Source of the DNA: Streptosporangiaceae bacterium
GTDB taxonomy: Bacteria > Actinomycetota > Actinomycetes > Streptosporangiales > Streptosporangiaceae
NCBI GenBank assembly: GCA_030037785.1
Contig: JASHQA010000183.1
Coordinates: 1-35,048, forward strand
Length of the DNA: 35,048 nucleotides
Direction of reading: 5' to 3'
Positions 22,976 to 32,153 of this stretch are shown piece by piece. The stretch's first letter is position 1. Each line of letters starts with the position of its first letter. The notes beneath the pieces were generated by a model. That model was not told where the DNA came from. It made no database searches and was given only the letters and a program-made list of their open reading frames with translations. The position numbers and the translations under genes were made by a program.

Positions 22976-24034
22976 GTGACCGCCTGGGTGCTGCACGTCG
23001 ACCTCGACCAGTTCATCGCGGCCGTCGAGGTGCTGCGGCGGCCTGAACTACGCGGCAAGCCGGTCGTGGTCGGCGGCGACGGCGACCCGACCAAGCGCGG
23101 CGTGGTCGCGACTGCCTCGTACGAGGCGCGGGCGTTCGGCGTGCACTCTGGCCTGCCGCTGCGCACGGCCGCGCGGCGCTGCCCGGACTGCGTCTTCCTG
23201 CCTGCCGACCGTGCGGCGTACGAGGCCGCCTCGGACGAGGTGATGGCGGCGCTGCGCGGTCTTGGGGCGGTGACCGAGGTGATGGGCTGGGACGAGGCGT
23301 TCGTCGCGATCGACAGCGACGACCCGGAGGCCTTCGCCCGCAGCGTGCGGCGGGCCATCAAGGCGGCGACTCAGCTCGACAGCACCGTCGGCATCGGCGA
23401 GAACCGGCTGCAGGCCAAGCTCGCGACCGGCTTCGGCAAGCCGCACCCCCCCGGTCCCGGCGCACCGCCAGGGGTGTTCCGGCTGACGCACGCGACCTGG
23501 TTCGCGGTACTGGGCGGCGAGCCGGTGAGCGCGCTGTGGGGCGTCGGCGGCAAGACCGCCGCCAAGCTGGGCGAGCTGGGCATCGCGACGGTGTCCGAGC
23601 TGGCCGCCGCGGACGTCTCCGTCGTGGCCCGGCGGTTCGGCCCGACGATCGGGCCGTGGCTGGTCGCCACCGCCAGGGGCCTGGACAGCTCGGATGTCAG
23701 CGCCGATCCGTACGTGTCGCGGTCGCGCGGCCGGGAGGTGACTTTCCAGCAGGACATCGACGACTGGGACCGGGTCCGGTCAGAGGTCGCGCAGCTCGCC
23801 GGGCTCATCACCGAGGACGTCGCGGCCGAGGGCAGGCCGGCCGTGCGGGTCGTCGTGAAGGTGCGGTATCGGCCGTTCTTCACCGCCACGCACGGCGTGC
23901 CGCTCAGCTCGCCCACCGCCGACCGGGCCGAGATTGAGCGGGCGGCGCTCGCCGCGCTGGACAAGTTCCCCGACCGCCGTCCGGTCCGGCTGCTCGGCGT
24001 GCGGGCCGAGTTCGCCGCCGACCGGCGGGACTGA
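22976..24034 (+). CDS. dinB2: DinB2-like Y-family DNA polymerase with non-aromatic steric gate
   Basis: This Y-family translesion polymerase has about 352 residues. GTG 22976 gives VTAWVLHVDLDQFIAAVE, matching the start of mycobacterial DinB2; the track start at 22868 lies antisense to ybaK and is rejected. Metal ligands are Asp 9 (HVDLD) and Asp 106/Glu 107 in MGWDEAF. Palm, fingers, thumb and little-finger regions are complete (GIGENRLQAKLATGFGKP, LWGVGGKTAAKLGELGI, GREVTFQQDI). Residue 14 is Ile where most DinB proteins have Phe or Tyr as the steric gate against ribonucleotides. M. smegmatis DinB2 has Leu there and is reported to use rNTPs. It ends without an obvious beta-clamp motif; the tail AEFAADRRD is short. 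Confidence 0.9.
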   Translation: MTAWVLHVDLDQFIAAVEVLRRPELRGKPVVVGGDGDPTKRGVVATASYEARAFGVHSGLPLRTAARRCPDCVFLPADRAAYEAASDEVMAALRGLGAVTEVMGWDEAFVAIDSDDPEAFARSVRRAIKAATQLDSTVGIGENRLQAKLATGFGKPHPPGPGAPPGVFRLTHATWFAVLGGEPVSALWGVGGKTAAKLGELGIATVSELAAADVSVVARRFGPTIGPWLVATARGLDSSDVSADPYVSRSRGREVTFQQDIDDWDRVRSEVAQLAGLITEDVAAEGRPAVRVVVKVRYRPFFTATHGVPLSSPTADRAEIERAALAALDKFPDRRPVRLLGVRAEFAADRRD

Positions 24035-24069
24035 GCCCGCGCCTTGACTCCGCCCCGGCCGGCCGGGCA

Positions 24070-24096
24070 TGTCACGGGGCGGGTCGCCATCTCGTC
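24070..24096 (+). promoter_or_regulatory. ECF41-type promoter TGTCACG-N16-CGTC
   Basis: TGTCACG (24070-24076), a 16-nt spacer and CGTC (24093-24096) match the promoter described for ECF41 sigma factors (TGTCACA in the -35 region, CGTC in the -10 region) in six of seven and four of four positions. It lies 47 nt upstream of the epimerase start, which heads the operon encoding an ECF41 sigma factor, so the operon is probably autoregulated. Confidence 0.7.
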
Positions 24097-24143
24097 TCAG
24101 CGTTTGATCGGATGGCTGCAGCGAACAGTCCGGAGGAACAGCG

Positions 24144-25103
24144 ATGCGTGTGCTGGTGGCCGGCGCGACTGGCGCGGTCGGCAGGCAGTTGGTACCCCAA
24201 CTCGTCGCGGCGGGGCACGAGGTCAGTGCGACCACCCGGAGTCAGCCGAAGGTCGAGGGCCTGCGGGCCGCCGGAGCGGAGCCTTATCTGCTCGACGGCC
24301 TGGACGACACCGCGGTCGGCGCGGTGGTCGCACGGGCGCGGCCCGACGTCATCGTGCACGAGATGACGGCGATCCCGGCCGCGATGAACCTCCGCAAGTT
24401 CGACCAGACCTTCGCCGCCACCAGCAGGCTGCGGACCACCGGGCTCGACCACCTGCTGGCCGCGGCCCGCGCTCAGGGCGTGCCGCGGCTGATCGCGCAG
24501 AGCTACGCGGGCTGGCCGAACGCCCGGTCTGGCGGACCGGTGAAGACCGAAGCGGACCAGCTCGACCCGGATCCGCCGGCCGCGATGCGCGCGACCCTGG
24601 ACGCGATCCGATACCTGGAGCAGGCGGTAACGGGCGCGCCGCTGGCGGGCCTCGCGCTCCGGTACGGCTCGCTGTACGGGCCGGGAGCGTCGGAGACGTT
24701 CGTCCGGCTGGTGCGCCGCCGGCACGTCCCCGTCATCGGCGGCGGGTCCGGCGTGTGGTCATTCCTGCACGTAACGGACGCCGCAGCCGCGACGGTCGCC
24801 GCGGTGAGCCAGGGCACGCCGGGCGTCTACAACATCGTCGACGACGAGCCAGCCGCCGTGGCGGAGTGGCTTCCGGTCCTGGCGAGCTGCGCCGGCGCGC
24901 GACCGCCCTGGCGCGTCCCCGGCTGGCTCGGCCGGCTCGCCGCGGGTGACGCGGGCCTGTCGGTGATGACCAGCGTCCGAGGCAGCTCGAATGCGAAGGC
25001 CAAGCGCGAGCTCGAGTGGACGCCGATCTGGCCAACCTGGCGGGACGGCTTCGCCCGCGGCCTCGACCGCGCTTATCCGACCGAAGTGGCGACTGGGGGC
25101 TGA
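24144..25103 (+). CDS. NAD-dependent epimerase/dehydratase family protein (ECF41 partner)
   Basis: This 319-residue extended-SDR-like protein has the nucleotide-binding motif VAGATGAVGRQL at residues 5-16. LALRYGSLYGPG, SFLHVTDAAAATVAAV and GVYNIVDDEPAAVAEW are typical of the epimerase family. A clear catalytic YxxxK was not identified; the corresponding helix reads IRYLEQAV, so classical SDR chemistry is uncertain. ATG 24144 follows GGAGG at 7 nt. The sigma factor gene follows after 5 nt. ECF41 sigma genes typically neighbour carboxymuconolactone decarboxylases, oxidoreductases or epimerases, so this is the expected partner and probable main target. The substrate is unknown. Confidence 0.87.
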   Translation: MRVLVAGATGAVGRQLVPQLVAAGHEVSATTRSQPKVEGLRAAGAEPYLLDGLDDTAVGAVVARARPDVIVHEMTAIPAAMNLRKFDQTFAATSRLRTTGLDHLLAAARAQGVPRLIAQSYAGWPNARSGGPVKTEADQLDPDPPAAMRATLDAIRYLEQAVTGAPLAGLALRYGSLYGPGASETFVRLVRRRHVPVIGGGSGVWSFLHVTDAAAATVAAVSQGTPGVYNIVDDEPAAVAEWLPVLASCAGARPPWRVPGWLGRLAAGDAGLSVMTSVRGSSNAKAKRELEWTPIWPTWRDGFARGLDRAYPTEVATGG

Positions 25104-25108
25104 CCGCG

Positions 25109-26083
25109 ATGAGCGAGGGTTCCGCTGGCAGTGCCGAGACCGCCGAGATCTACCAGACGCTGCGGCCGCTGCTGTTCTCGATCGCCTACCGCATGCTCGG
25201 CAGGGTGACCGAGGCCGAGGACATCGTGCAGGAGGCGTTCGTGCGCTACCAGCGCGCGGTTACCAGCCACGGCCAGCCCGAGTCGCCGAAGGCCTACCTG
25301 TCCACGGTGGTGACCAGGCTGTGCATCGACCACCTGCAGTCGGCGCGCGTCCGCCGCGAGTCGTACGTGGGTGAGTGGCTGCCCGAGCCGCTGCTCACCG
25401 GGCCGCTGCCGACGGCGAGTGGCAGCCAGGATCCGGCCGCGGCTGCCGAGCAGGCCGACTCGTTGTCGATGGCGTTCCTGCTGCTGCTCGAGCGGCTGAC
25501 GCCGCTGGAGCGGGCCGTGTTCCTGCTGCACGATGTCTTCGGTTATGACTACGACGAGACGGCTGACATCGTCGGCCGCACGAACGTCAGCTGCCGGCAG
25601 GTGGCGCACCGAGCCAGGCAGCACGTCGAAGCCGGGCGGCCGCGGTTCGACGTTGCGGTCGGCCAGCGCGAAGAGCTGGCCGCGCGGTTCTTCGGCGCAG
25701 TCGAGCACGGTGACATGGCGGCCCTGGTCAGCATGCTCGCGGCCGATGTCGAGGTGCACGGCGACGGCGCCGGCGCGGGCGTGATGTGGCGGCGGGGGAT
25801 CGTCGGCCGGGAGCAGGTCGGCAGGCTGCTGGTCGCGCTCGGCAGGCAGCTTCGCGCCGTCAACGGCTCGCTGCACCCGGCCGGTGTCAACGGCCAGCCG
25901 GGCGCGCTGGTGCGGGCAGCGGACGGCAGCCTCATCGCCGTGCTCACCGTCGACATCGTCGACGGTGCGGTGCAGACGTTCCGCAGCGTCATCAGCCCAG
26001 ATAAGCTGCGCCACCTGGGTCCGCTCGCTGATCTCAGCAAGCTGATCGACGAGCGCCGGCGGCCACGCCCGGCCGAGCAGTAG
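25109..26083 (+). CDS. ECF41-group (SigJ-like) RNA polymerase sigma factor with SnoaL-like C-domain
   Basis: This 324-residue sigma factor has region 2 (LFSIAYRMLGRVTEAEDIVQEAFVRY) and region 4 (LTPLERAVFLLHDVFGYDYDETADIVG). A C-terminal SnoaL/NTF2-like domain starts near residue 185 (ELAARFFGAVEHGDMAALVSMLAADVEVHGDG). The linker has WLPEP and the C-domain has a Gly-rich DGAGAG. Both positions are conserved in ECF41, where the fused domain replaces an anti-sigma factor. ATG 25109 replaces the track start at 25016, which lies inside the epimerase gene. It is in an operon with the epimerase, with a matching promoter upstream. The signal sensed is unknown. Confidence 0.9.
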   Translation: MSEGSAGSAETAEIYQTLRPLLFSIAYRMLGRVTEAEDIVQEAFVRYQRAVTSHGQPESPKAYLSTVVTRLCIDHLQSARVRRESYVGEWLPEPLLTGPLPTASGSQDPAAAAEQADSLSMAFLLLLERLTPLERAVFLLHDVFGYDYDETADIVGRTNVSCRQVAHRARQHVEAGRPRFDVAVGQREELAARFFGAVEHGDMAALVSMLAADVEVHGDGAGAGVMWRRGIVGREQVGRLLVALGRQLRAVNGSLHPAGVNGQPGALVRAADGSLIAVLTVDIVDGAVQTFRSVISPDKLRHLGPLADLSKLIDERRRPRPAEQ

Positions 26084-26120
26084 CCGAGTAACGCGCCCGC
26101 CGGGGGCTGATCACCTCGCG

Positions 26121-26148
26121 CCGGCAGCGCGACCTGCGCGCCAGCCGG
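26121..26148 (+). terminator. Hairpin downstream of the sigma factor gene
   Basis: CCGGC-A-GCGCG pairs with CGCGC-CA-GCCGG around a 5-nt loop, giving ten base pairs with a small internal bulge. It starts 38 nt after the sigma factor stop and 67 nt before the next gene. No T-tract follows. Confidence 0.5.
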
Positions 26149-26214
26149 TGCGCTACTCTGCCGCTCTGACCGCGGGCTGCTGCGAAGGCGGCCGACCGGG
26201 GCACAAGGAGAGAC

Positions 26215-27391
26215 ATGGTCGTTCCGCTGGCCGCGCGGTACGTGGCCGCGGCCGTAGGCCTGCTGCTCGTCGTCACCGCTGGTAGCAGCGTCATCGGTAC
26301 GCTCATCGTGCCGCGGTCGGTGAGCAGCTGGCTGACCAGGAAAGTCGACCAGGTCGTCAACGTCGCGTTCGTGCTGATTACGAAGCCCGTTCACAACTTC
26401 CGCAGGCGCGACCGGATCCTCGCCACGCACGCAGCCACCATCCTCATCGCCCAGATAGCCGCGTGGCTGGGGATGTTCTTCGTCGGCTTCGCGCTCATCC
26501 TGTGGCCGTTGGTGCACGGCGGCATCACTGAGGCGTTCCGGCTGGCCGGACCGGGCCTGTGGCAGATCGGCAGCGACGAAGCGCGCGGCGGCGGGCAGCA
26601 AGCCCTGCTCGACATCGCGTCCGTCATCGGCATCGTCACGATCACCCTGCAGATTGCTTACCTGCCCACGCTCTACACCGAGTTCAACCGCCGGGAGAAC
26701 GCGGTGGCGCTGCTGACGGCGCGGGCCGGCGCTCCGGCCTGGGGGCCCGAACTGCTTGCCCGCACGCACTACGCGCTGGGCTCGGGCGTCTCCACCGTGG
26801 ACACGCTGCCCGAACTGTATGCGGAGTGGGAGAGCTGGGCGGCGGAGGTCGGCGAGAGCCACACCACCTACCTGCCGCTGGTCAGATTCCGGTCCCCGAA
26901 GCCGCTGTCCTCCTGGGTCACCTCGCTGCTGGCCGTCCTCGACTCGGCCGCGCTGATACTGTCGCTCAGCCCGTCGAGAGCGCCGGTTGTGCCCGCGCGG
27001 CTGTGTCTGCGCGCTGGCTTCATCTGCTTTGGCGACATCGCGAGAGCCATGGGATTCGACCTGCCGGCCGAACCCGACCCGAACCTGGGCATCTCCGTCA
27101 GCTACCAGGAGTTCCTGGACGCCATCGCGGTGCTGCGGCTCGTCGACTTCCCGATCGAGCGCTCGCCCGAGGACGCGTGGCCGGACTTCGTCGGCTGGCG
27201 AGTCAACTACGAGCAGGCGGCGTTCGCGGTCGCGTATGCCATCGACGCGGTCCCGGCGCTGTGGTCGGGACCGCGGCGGCACAAGAAGCTGCCACACATC
27301 CGGCCGCTGCGGCCGCCTTACGGCAGGCCCGACGGAAGCGCCAAGACCGGCGCGGACAAACCGGCCGAAGGGCCCGCCGGAGACCCGCCGG

Positions 27392-27405
<14 letters not shown>
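26215..27405 (+). CDS. Channel-like membrane protein of unknown function
   Basis: This 396-residue protein has three clear membrane helices: about 8-30 (YVAAAVGLLLVVTAGSSVIG), 70-98 (ILIAQIAAWLGMFFVGFALIL) and 125-150 (LLDIASVIGIVTITLQIAYL). Between the second and third lies GGITEAFRLAGPGLWQIG, positioned like the re-entrant pore loop of a two-helix potassium channel, but no TxGYG filter is present. The cytoplasmic remainder (about 155-370) contains NRRENAVALLTARAGAPAWGPELLARTH, which I recall from uncharacterised actinobacterial membrane proteins. AAGGAG precedes the ATG by 5 nt. The last 14 nt overlap the convergent winged-helix gene. Ion transport is only a structural guess. Confidence 0.8.
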
Positions 27406-28171
<766 letters not shown>

Positions 28172-28467
28172 GTTGCCACAGCCTAACCGGGACCGCGGCC
28201 GGAGAAGTCATCCGGACGGGCCGGCCCCTCCGTCGTCGGGTTCGCCCTGGCAGCCGGCGCCAGGGCCGAAGTATCCGGCACCACCGAGGGTAGCGAGAAT
28301 ATGGACCACAAGGTGCCGATGTGGTCTGCATCGGCCGGATCAGGCTGCCGTGCGGCCGGGCCGACGATTGTTTACCGCCAGACGGTGGGGTTGCACCTGT
28401 CCGGCCGCCTAGATCGCTAAGCTGTGCGCGCCCGCAACGGCGCGGCCCGCAACCCGAGAGGAAGATC
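28172..28467. promoter_or_regulatory. Divergent intergenic region between the winged-helix gene and ndk
   Basis: This 296-nt region should hold promoters for both divergent genes. For the minus gene, TAGGCT (28180-28185) ends 8 nt from GTG. For ndk, TAAGCT (28418-28423) lies 44 nt upstream of ATG and fits TANNNT; a good -35 was not found. No further gene or repeat is seen. Confidence 0.4.
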
Positions 28468-28971
28468 ATGAGTAACGACACCGGTGTTGAGCAGACGCTG
28501 GTGCTGCTCAAGCCCGACGCCGTGGCTCGCGGACTGGTCGGGCGCATACTGATGCGCTTCGAGGACGCCCTGCTCAAGGTCGTCGCCAGCAAGATGGTCT
28601 GGATGGACGCCGACCTGACCCGCCGGCATTACTTCGACCTCGAGGAGCGCTTCGGGTCGGCCGTATACGCGGCGATGGCGGAGTTCATGCAGAGCGGACC
28701 GGTACTGGCCATGGTGCTCGAGGGAGTCGACGCGGTCGCGTGCACCCGCAAGCTGGTCGGTCCCACCTATCCGGACCAGGCCCCGCCCGGAACCATCCGG
28801 GGTGACTTCGCGCACATGACCCAGGCGTACGCCAACGCACGCAGGATCGCCGTGGCCAATCTGGTGCACGCCTCCGGCAACGCCGACGACGCTAAGCACG
28901 AGATCAGCGTGTGGTTCGCTATGGACGAGATCGTCGAGTACCCGACCGCGGCGGAGCGCTTCGAGCGGTAG
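28468..28971 (+). CDS. ndk: Nucleoside diphosphate kinase, variant with loop insertion
   Basis: This 167-residue NDK transfers phosphate from NTP to NDP through a phosphohistidine. TLVLLKPDAVARGLVG (Lys 15), SGPVLAMVLEG, PGTIRGDF and NLVHASGN with catalytic His 134 are all present. Typical NDKs are about 137 residues and have roughly six residues between GTIRGDF and the NxxH motif; here there are about 16 (AHMTQAYANARRIAVA), and the C-terminus is also extended. ATG 28468 follows GAGAGGAA at 6 nt, and the track start at 28321 lies in the leader. It may be a second, non-canonical NDK in the genome. Confidence 0.92.
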   Translation: MSNDTGVEQTLVLLKPDAVARGLVGRILMRFEDALLKVVASKMVWMDADLTRRHYFDLEERFGSAVYAAMAEFMQSGPVLAMVLEGVDAVACTRKLVGPTYPDQAPPGTIRGDFAHMTQAYANARRIAVANLVHASGNADDAKHEISVWFAMDEIVEYPTAAERFER

Positions 28972-29014
28972 CGCAGCACCCGCCACCCAGCTGTCACGCA
29001 GCAGCGATGCTGGC

Positions 29015-31405
29015 CTACTCCCAGTCGTCGTCCGCCTCGGCAACAGGCGGCTCGGCGGGTATGGGCGCGGTCGCGAGCCAGCGCTCCAGCCAGCTGATCT
29101 GCTCGGCCAGCACGTCCAGCACCGACTCGCGGGCCAGGTAGCCGTGGTTCTCATAGGGCAGAATCACCAGCCTCGCCGTGCCCCCGGTGCCCTGGATGGC
29201 CTGGAACAGGCGCTCAGACTGAATCGGGAAGGTTCCGGAATTGGCGTCGCGCTCCCCGTGGATGAGCAGCAGCGGTGCCGCGATCTTGTCGGCGTAGCGA
29301 AACGGCGACACGCGGTCGTAGATCTCCGTCGCCTCCCAGAAATTGCGTCGTTCGGTCTGGAAGCCGAACGGGGTCAGGCTGCGGTTGTAGGCACCGCTGC
29401 GGGCGATCCCCGCTGCGAACAGGTCCGTGTGCGCCAGCAGGTTCGCCGTCATGAACGCGCCGTAGCTGTGCCCGCCCACCGCTACTCGCTCCGGGTCGGC
29501 GATGCCGAGTTCGGCCACGGCCCGGATGTGCGCGCCCGCGGCGGCAGTGATCTGCTCGACGTAGCTGTCGTTCATCGTCTCGGGGTCGCCGATGACGGGC
29601 ATGGTCGCACCCTGCAGCACCGCGTAGCCGCGCAGCACGAACCAGATCGGGTCGGAGGCAGTCAGCCTGGTGAACCGCTCGGCCGTGCCGCGTACCTGCC
29701 CCGCGGTCGCGGCGTCTCCGTAGTCAAGCGGGTAGGCCCAGATCACCAGCGGCAACGGGCCGTCGCGGCCTGGCTCGTACCCCGGCGGCAGGTGCAGCCA
29801 GCCGGTTAGCTGCACCCCGTCGCCCCGGTCGTAGCTGAGCAGGCGCTTGTCCATGCCCGTCAGCTGCGGGTGCGGATCGGGGAAGGAGGTCAGCCGCGTC
29901 CGCTCACCCCCGTCCAGCCGCGCCACCACGAGGTTCGGCGGCTCGGTCCGGCTCTCGTGCCAGAGCAGTACCGAACCCCTGTCGTCGCCCGAGAAGCCGA
30001 GCACCTGCTCAAACGCACCGGGCGGGCTCCGCCAGAGACGGTGCGTGGTCAGGTCCGACAGATCCAGCCGGTCGAGGAACGGCCGGTCGCCTGCCGGGCT
30101 GGCGCCCTGGCCCCGCAGGTAAACCTGGTTACCGTCCTGCAGCACGGTCCGGGTGCCGTCTGGATGCACGGTCGTCAGCGGAGCGCCTGGATCCAGGTAG
30201 GCCTCATCGGCCGAGTGGTCGAAGATGACCCGGCTGTCACCGGGCGCGGCCAGGTCCAGGAGCCGGGTCGTGATCCAGCGCCGGTCGCGGTCGTGCTCGG
30301 TGACGAGTAGCTGGCCGGCCGCGGCCATGTCATACCAGCCGAGGCAGCGCTGCTCGAGCAGCGCGCAGGACCGGGGCGCGTCGTCGAAGGGCGCCTGCAG
30401 CCGGAAGATCTCGTCCCGATGGTCCACCTTGGCCAGCGGATCGCCGCCGTCGAGCGCCTCGGTCCAGACCAGGCTGGCCGGCGTCGACTCTTCCCACGAC
30501 ACCATGCGCGGGCCGGTCGGCACGCCGTGCCTTGGCACCTCGTCACTCACCGGCAGGTCGGCGATGACCCGCTGAAGCTCGCCGTCCGACGTGCAGACCT
30601 CGACCCGACGAGCGAAATAAGGGAACGGCACCCGGAATGAGAACGGTCGCTGCAACCGGCACACCAGTAGGTGGGCACCATCGGGTGACTCGCTGATGGA
30701 GTAGTAGAGGTCTGGCTCGCCAAGACGGACAGCGGTGCCAGCTTCAGGGTCGACCCGCAGCGGCACGGTAGTGGCGAGCGACGCGAACCGGTCCGCGTCG
30801 GCGTCGGTGCGCAGCAGGTCCGTGAAGGTGGCCATCTGCGTCCGCTTACCCGACGTTTCCGCTGTGTGCGGCTCGATCGGCTCGGCACCGAGCGGCTCCG
30901 GCGGCGGCGCGGAGCCCAGCACGAGCAGCGTGGCTCCGTCTCGTGCCCAGCGCACCGTCGAGCCGACCGAGGCCGGATCGCCGCCCAGCACGTCCCTGAC
31001 CCGCAGTCCGGGGACTTCCGCCGCGGTAGCCGCCTGGGCGTCCGCGATCCACACCGCGATGCCGTCCGGCTCGTCCACGGTGAACGCGAACCGCCGACCG
31101 TCGGGCGCCCAGATCGGCACGCCGACTGACCGGCCGTCGGGCAGCTCGATCCGGCGAGGCCGGCCGCCGGGCAGCGCGAGGACCGATAGCCCGGTCATCC
31201 GTCTGGTCCGCTGCCTGCCGCCGAGCACAGGATCGATGCGCAGGCCGGCCAGCGCCAGGTACGGCCTCGCCAGTTGGGTAATTGGCGGGTGTGACTCATA
31301 GTGGACCAGGACAACGAACCTGCGTCCCGGCGCGAGCGAGGCAGCGGGGGTGGGCGGAGCGTCGATGATCGAGACAATGTCGCTGGCCGGAACCTGGTAC
31401 GCCAC
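29015..31405 (-). CDS. S9-family prolyl-oligopeptidase-type serine peptidase
   Basis: This 796-residue peptidase has an N-terminal beta-propeller (residues about 50-520) and an alpha/beta-hydrolase domain. The nucleophile elbow is GGHSYGAFM, the acid lies in LLIHGERDANSG and the His in PYENHGYLARES, so the triad is intact. The arrangement resembles S9D glutamyl-endopeptidase-like enzymes, though specificity cannot be read. No signal peptide is seen, which suggests a cytoplasmic enzyme that trims peptides. GTG 31405 follows GAGAGGGA at good distance. It converges on ndk with a 43-nt gap containing a weak 5-bp hairpin (28999-29012). Confidence 0.9.
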   Translation of the reverse strand: MAYQVPASDIVSIIDAPPTPAASLAPGRRFVVLVHYESHPPITQLARPYLALAGLRIDPVLGGRQRTRRMTGLSVLALPGGRPRRIELPDGRSVGVPIWAPDGRRFAFTVDEPDGIAVWIADAQAATAAEVPGLRVRDVLGGDPASVGSTVRWARDGATLLVLGSAPPPEPLGAEPIEPHTAETSGKRTQMATFTDLLRTDADADRFASLATTVPLRVDPEAGTAVRLGEPDLYYSISESPDGAHLLVCRLQRPFSFRVPFPYFARRVEVCTSDGELQRVIADLPVSDEVPRHGVPTGPRMVSWEESTPASLVWTEALDGGDPLAKVDHRDEIFRLQAPFDDAPRSCALLEQRCLGWYDMAAAGQLLVTEHDRDRRWITTRLLDLAAPGDSRVIFDHSADEAYLDPGAPLTTVHPDGTRTVLQDGNQVYLRGQGASPAGDRPFLDRLDLSDLTTHRLWRSPPGAFEQVLGFSGDDRGSVLLWHESRTEPPNLVVARLDGGERTRLTSFPDPHPQLTGMDKRLLSYDRGDGVQLTGWLHLPPGYEPGRDGPLPLVIWAYPLDYGDAATAGQVRGTAERFTRLTASDPIWFVLRGYAVLQGATMPVIGDPETMNDSYVEQITAAAGAHIRAVAELGIADPERVAVGGHSYGAFMTANLLAHTDLFAAGIARSGAYNRSLTPFGFQTERRNFWEATEIYDRVSPFRYADKIAAPLLLIHGERDANSGTFPIQSERLFQAIQGTGGTARLVILPYENHGYLARESVLDVLAEQISWLERWLATAPIPAEPPVAEADDDWE

Positions 31406-31876
31406 GCTGTTCCCTCTCGGTTGGTTACCGGGCGCGAACGCCCTGACCTAGGCTCACCCGATAACCGCTAGCGCGCAACCTGCGGCGGCTGGGCGACCCG
31501 GCAGCCAGTGGCGGGACTCAACCCGGTGCCAGGGCGCGGATCAGGCCAGCGCCCTCGGCGGGCCGCGCAGGTGTCTGTTCCCGGCTTCGCCAGTCATCAT
31601 GCGCACCCCCGCCCGGCGGTGCCGGGAGTGGCCGCCCGCGGCCCTCGGTGCAGGCGGCCCGACCATGTGCGGTCATAGTCCGAAAATGACTCACTCGACC
31701 TACATTTACAGGCGTGCCGCTTCCGGGCCGACCAGAATTCATTAACTAGCCAGACCCTGCAGCGATCCGTCCGGCCATGGTGTTTGATGGTGATGGCTGC
31801 ATTCGCGTTTTTGCTATGCGGCAGCCCGGGATCCTCGTCCGTGGATCCCGTAGATTCACCCAGTAGGAGAAGGCAC
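31406..31876. other. 471-nt intergenic region and cspA leader
   Basis: No convincing gene is seen; the small ORFs here have no ribosome binding site or family resemblance. The left part should hold the S9 peptidase promoter and a small GGGCG-CGAA-CGCCC hairpin (31430-31443). The centre (about 31675-31800) is locally AT-richer than its surroundings. The right part is probably a long untranslated leader of cspA, as is usual for cold-shock genes. Confidence 0.5.
31827..31850 (+). promoter_or_regulatory. Leader hairpin 27 nt upstream of cspA
   Basis: CGGGATCC (31827-31834) and GGATCCCG (31843-31850) form an 8-bp perfect stem with an 8-nt loop just before the cspA ribosome binding site (AGGAGAAGG). 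It may affect cspA message stability or translation at low temperature; that role is inference. Confidence 0.4.
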
Positions 31877-32080
31877 ATGCCTCAGGGCACCGTGAAGTGG
31901 TTCAACGCAGACAAGGGGTACGGATTCATCGCCCCAGATGACGGCAGCGCCGACGTCTTCGTGCACCACTCCGCGATTCAGGTCGATGGCTTCCGCAGCC
32001 TGCAGGAAAACCAGCGCGTCGAATTCACTGCCGGGCAGGGCACAAAGGGCCCGCAGGCGGAGCAGGTGCGTCCGCTCTAG
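31877..32080 (+). CDS. cspA: Cold-shock protein (CSD fold RNA chaperone)
   Basis: This is a 67-residue single cold-shock domain. [17 protein letters not shown] contains RNP1 and DVFVHHSAI contains RNP2, the aromatic surface that binds single-stranded RNA and DNA. Length and sequence match actinobacterial CspA paralogues. ATG 31877 is chosen because AGGAGAAGG lies just upstream; the track start at 31784 would add 31 unrelated residues. A hairpin precedes the gene and a strong one follows it, so it is probably monocistronic. Confidence 0.95.
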   Translation: MPQGTVKWFNADKGYGFIAPDDGSADVFVHHSAIQVDGFRSLQENQRVEFTAGQGTKGPQAEQVRPL

Positions 32081-32153
32081 CGGGTTTCCGGCTTCGGGCC
32101 GGATAGACACGCACATTCACAACCAGCCGAAATAGTCGGCACTACCGGAAATG

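Noticed and set aside
28991-28997. TGTCACG after ndk as a second ECF41 promoter
   Set aside because: No CGTC lies at the required distance, and the position is the 3' end of ndk.
31597-31878. 93-aa minus-strand ORF in the cspA leader region
   Set aside because: No ribosome binding site, domain or coding-like composition.
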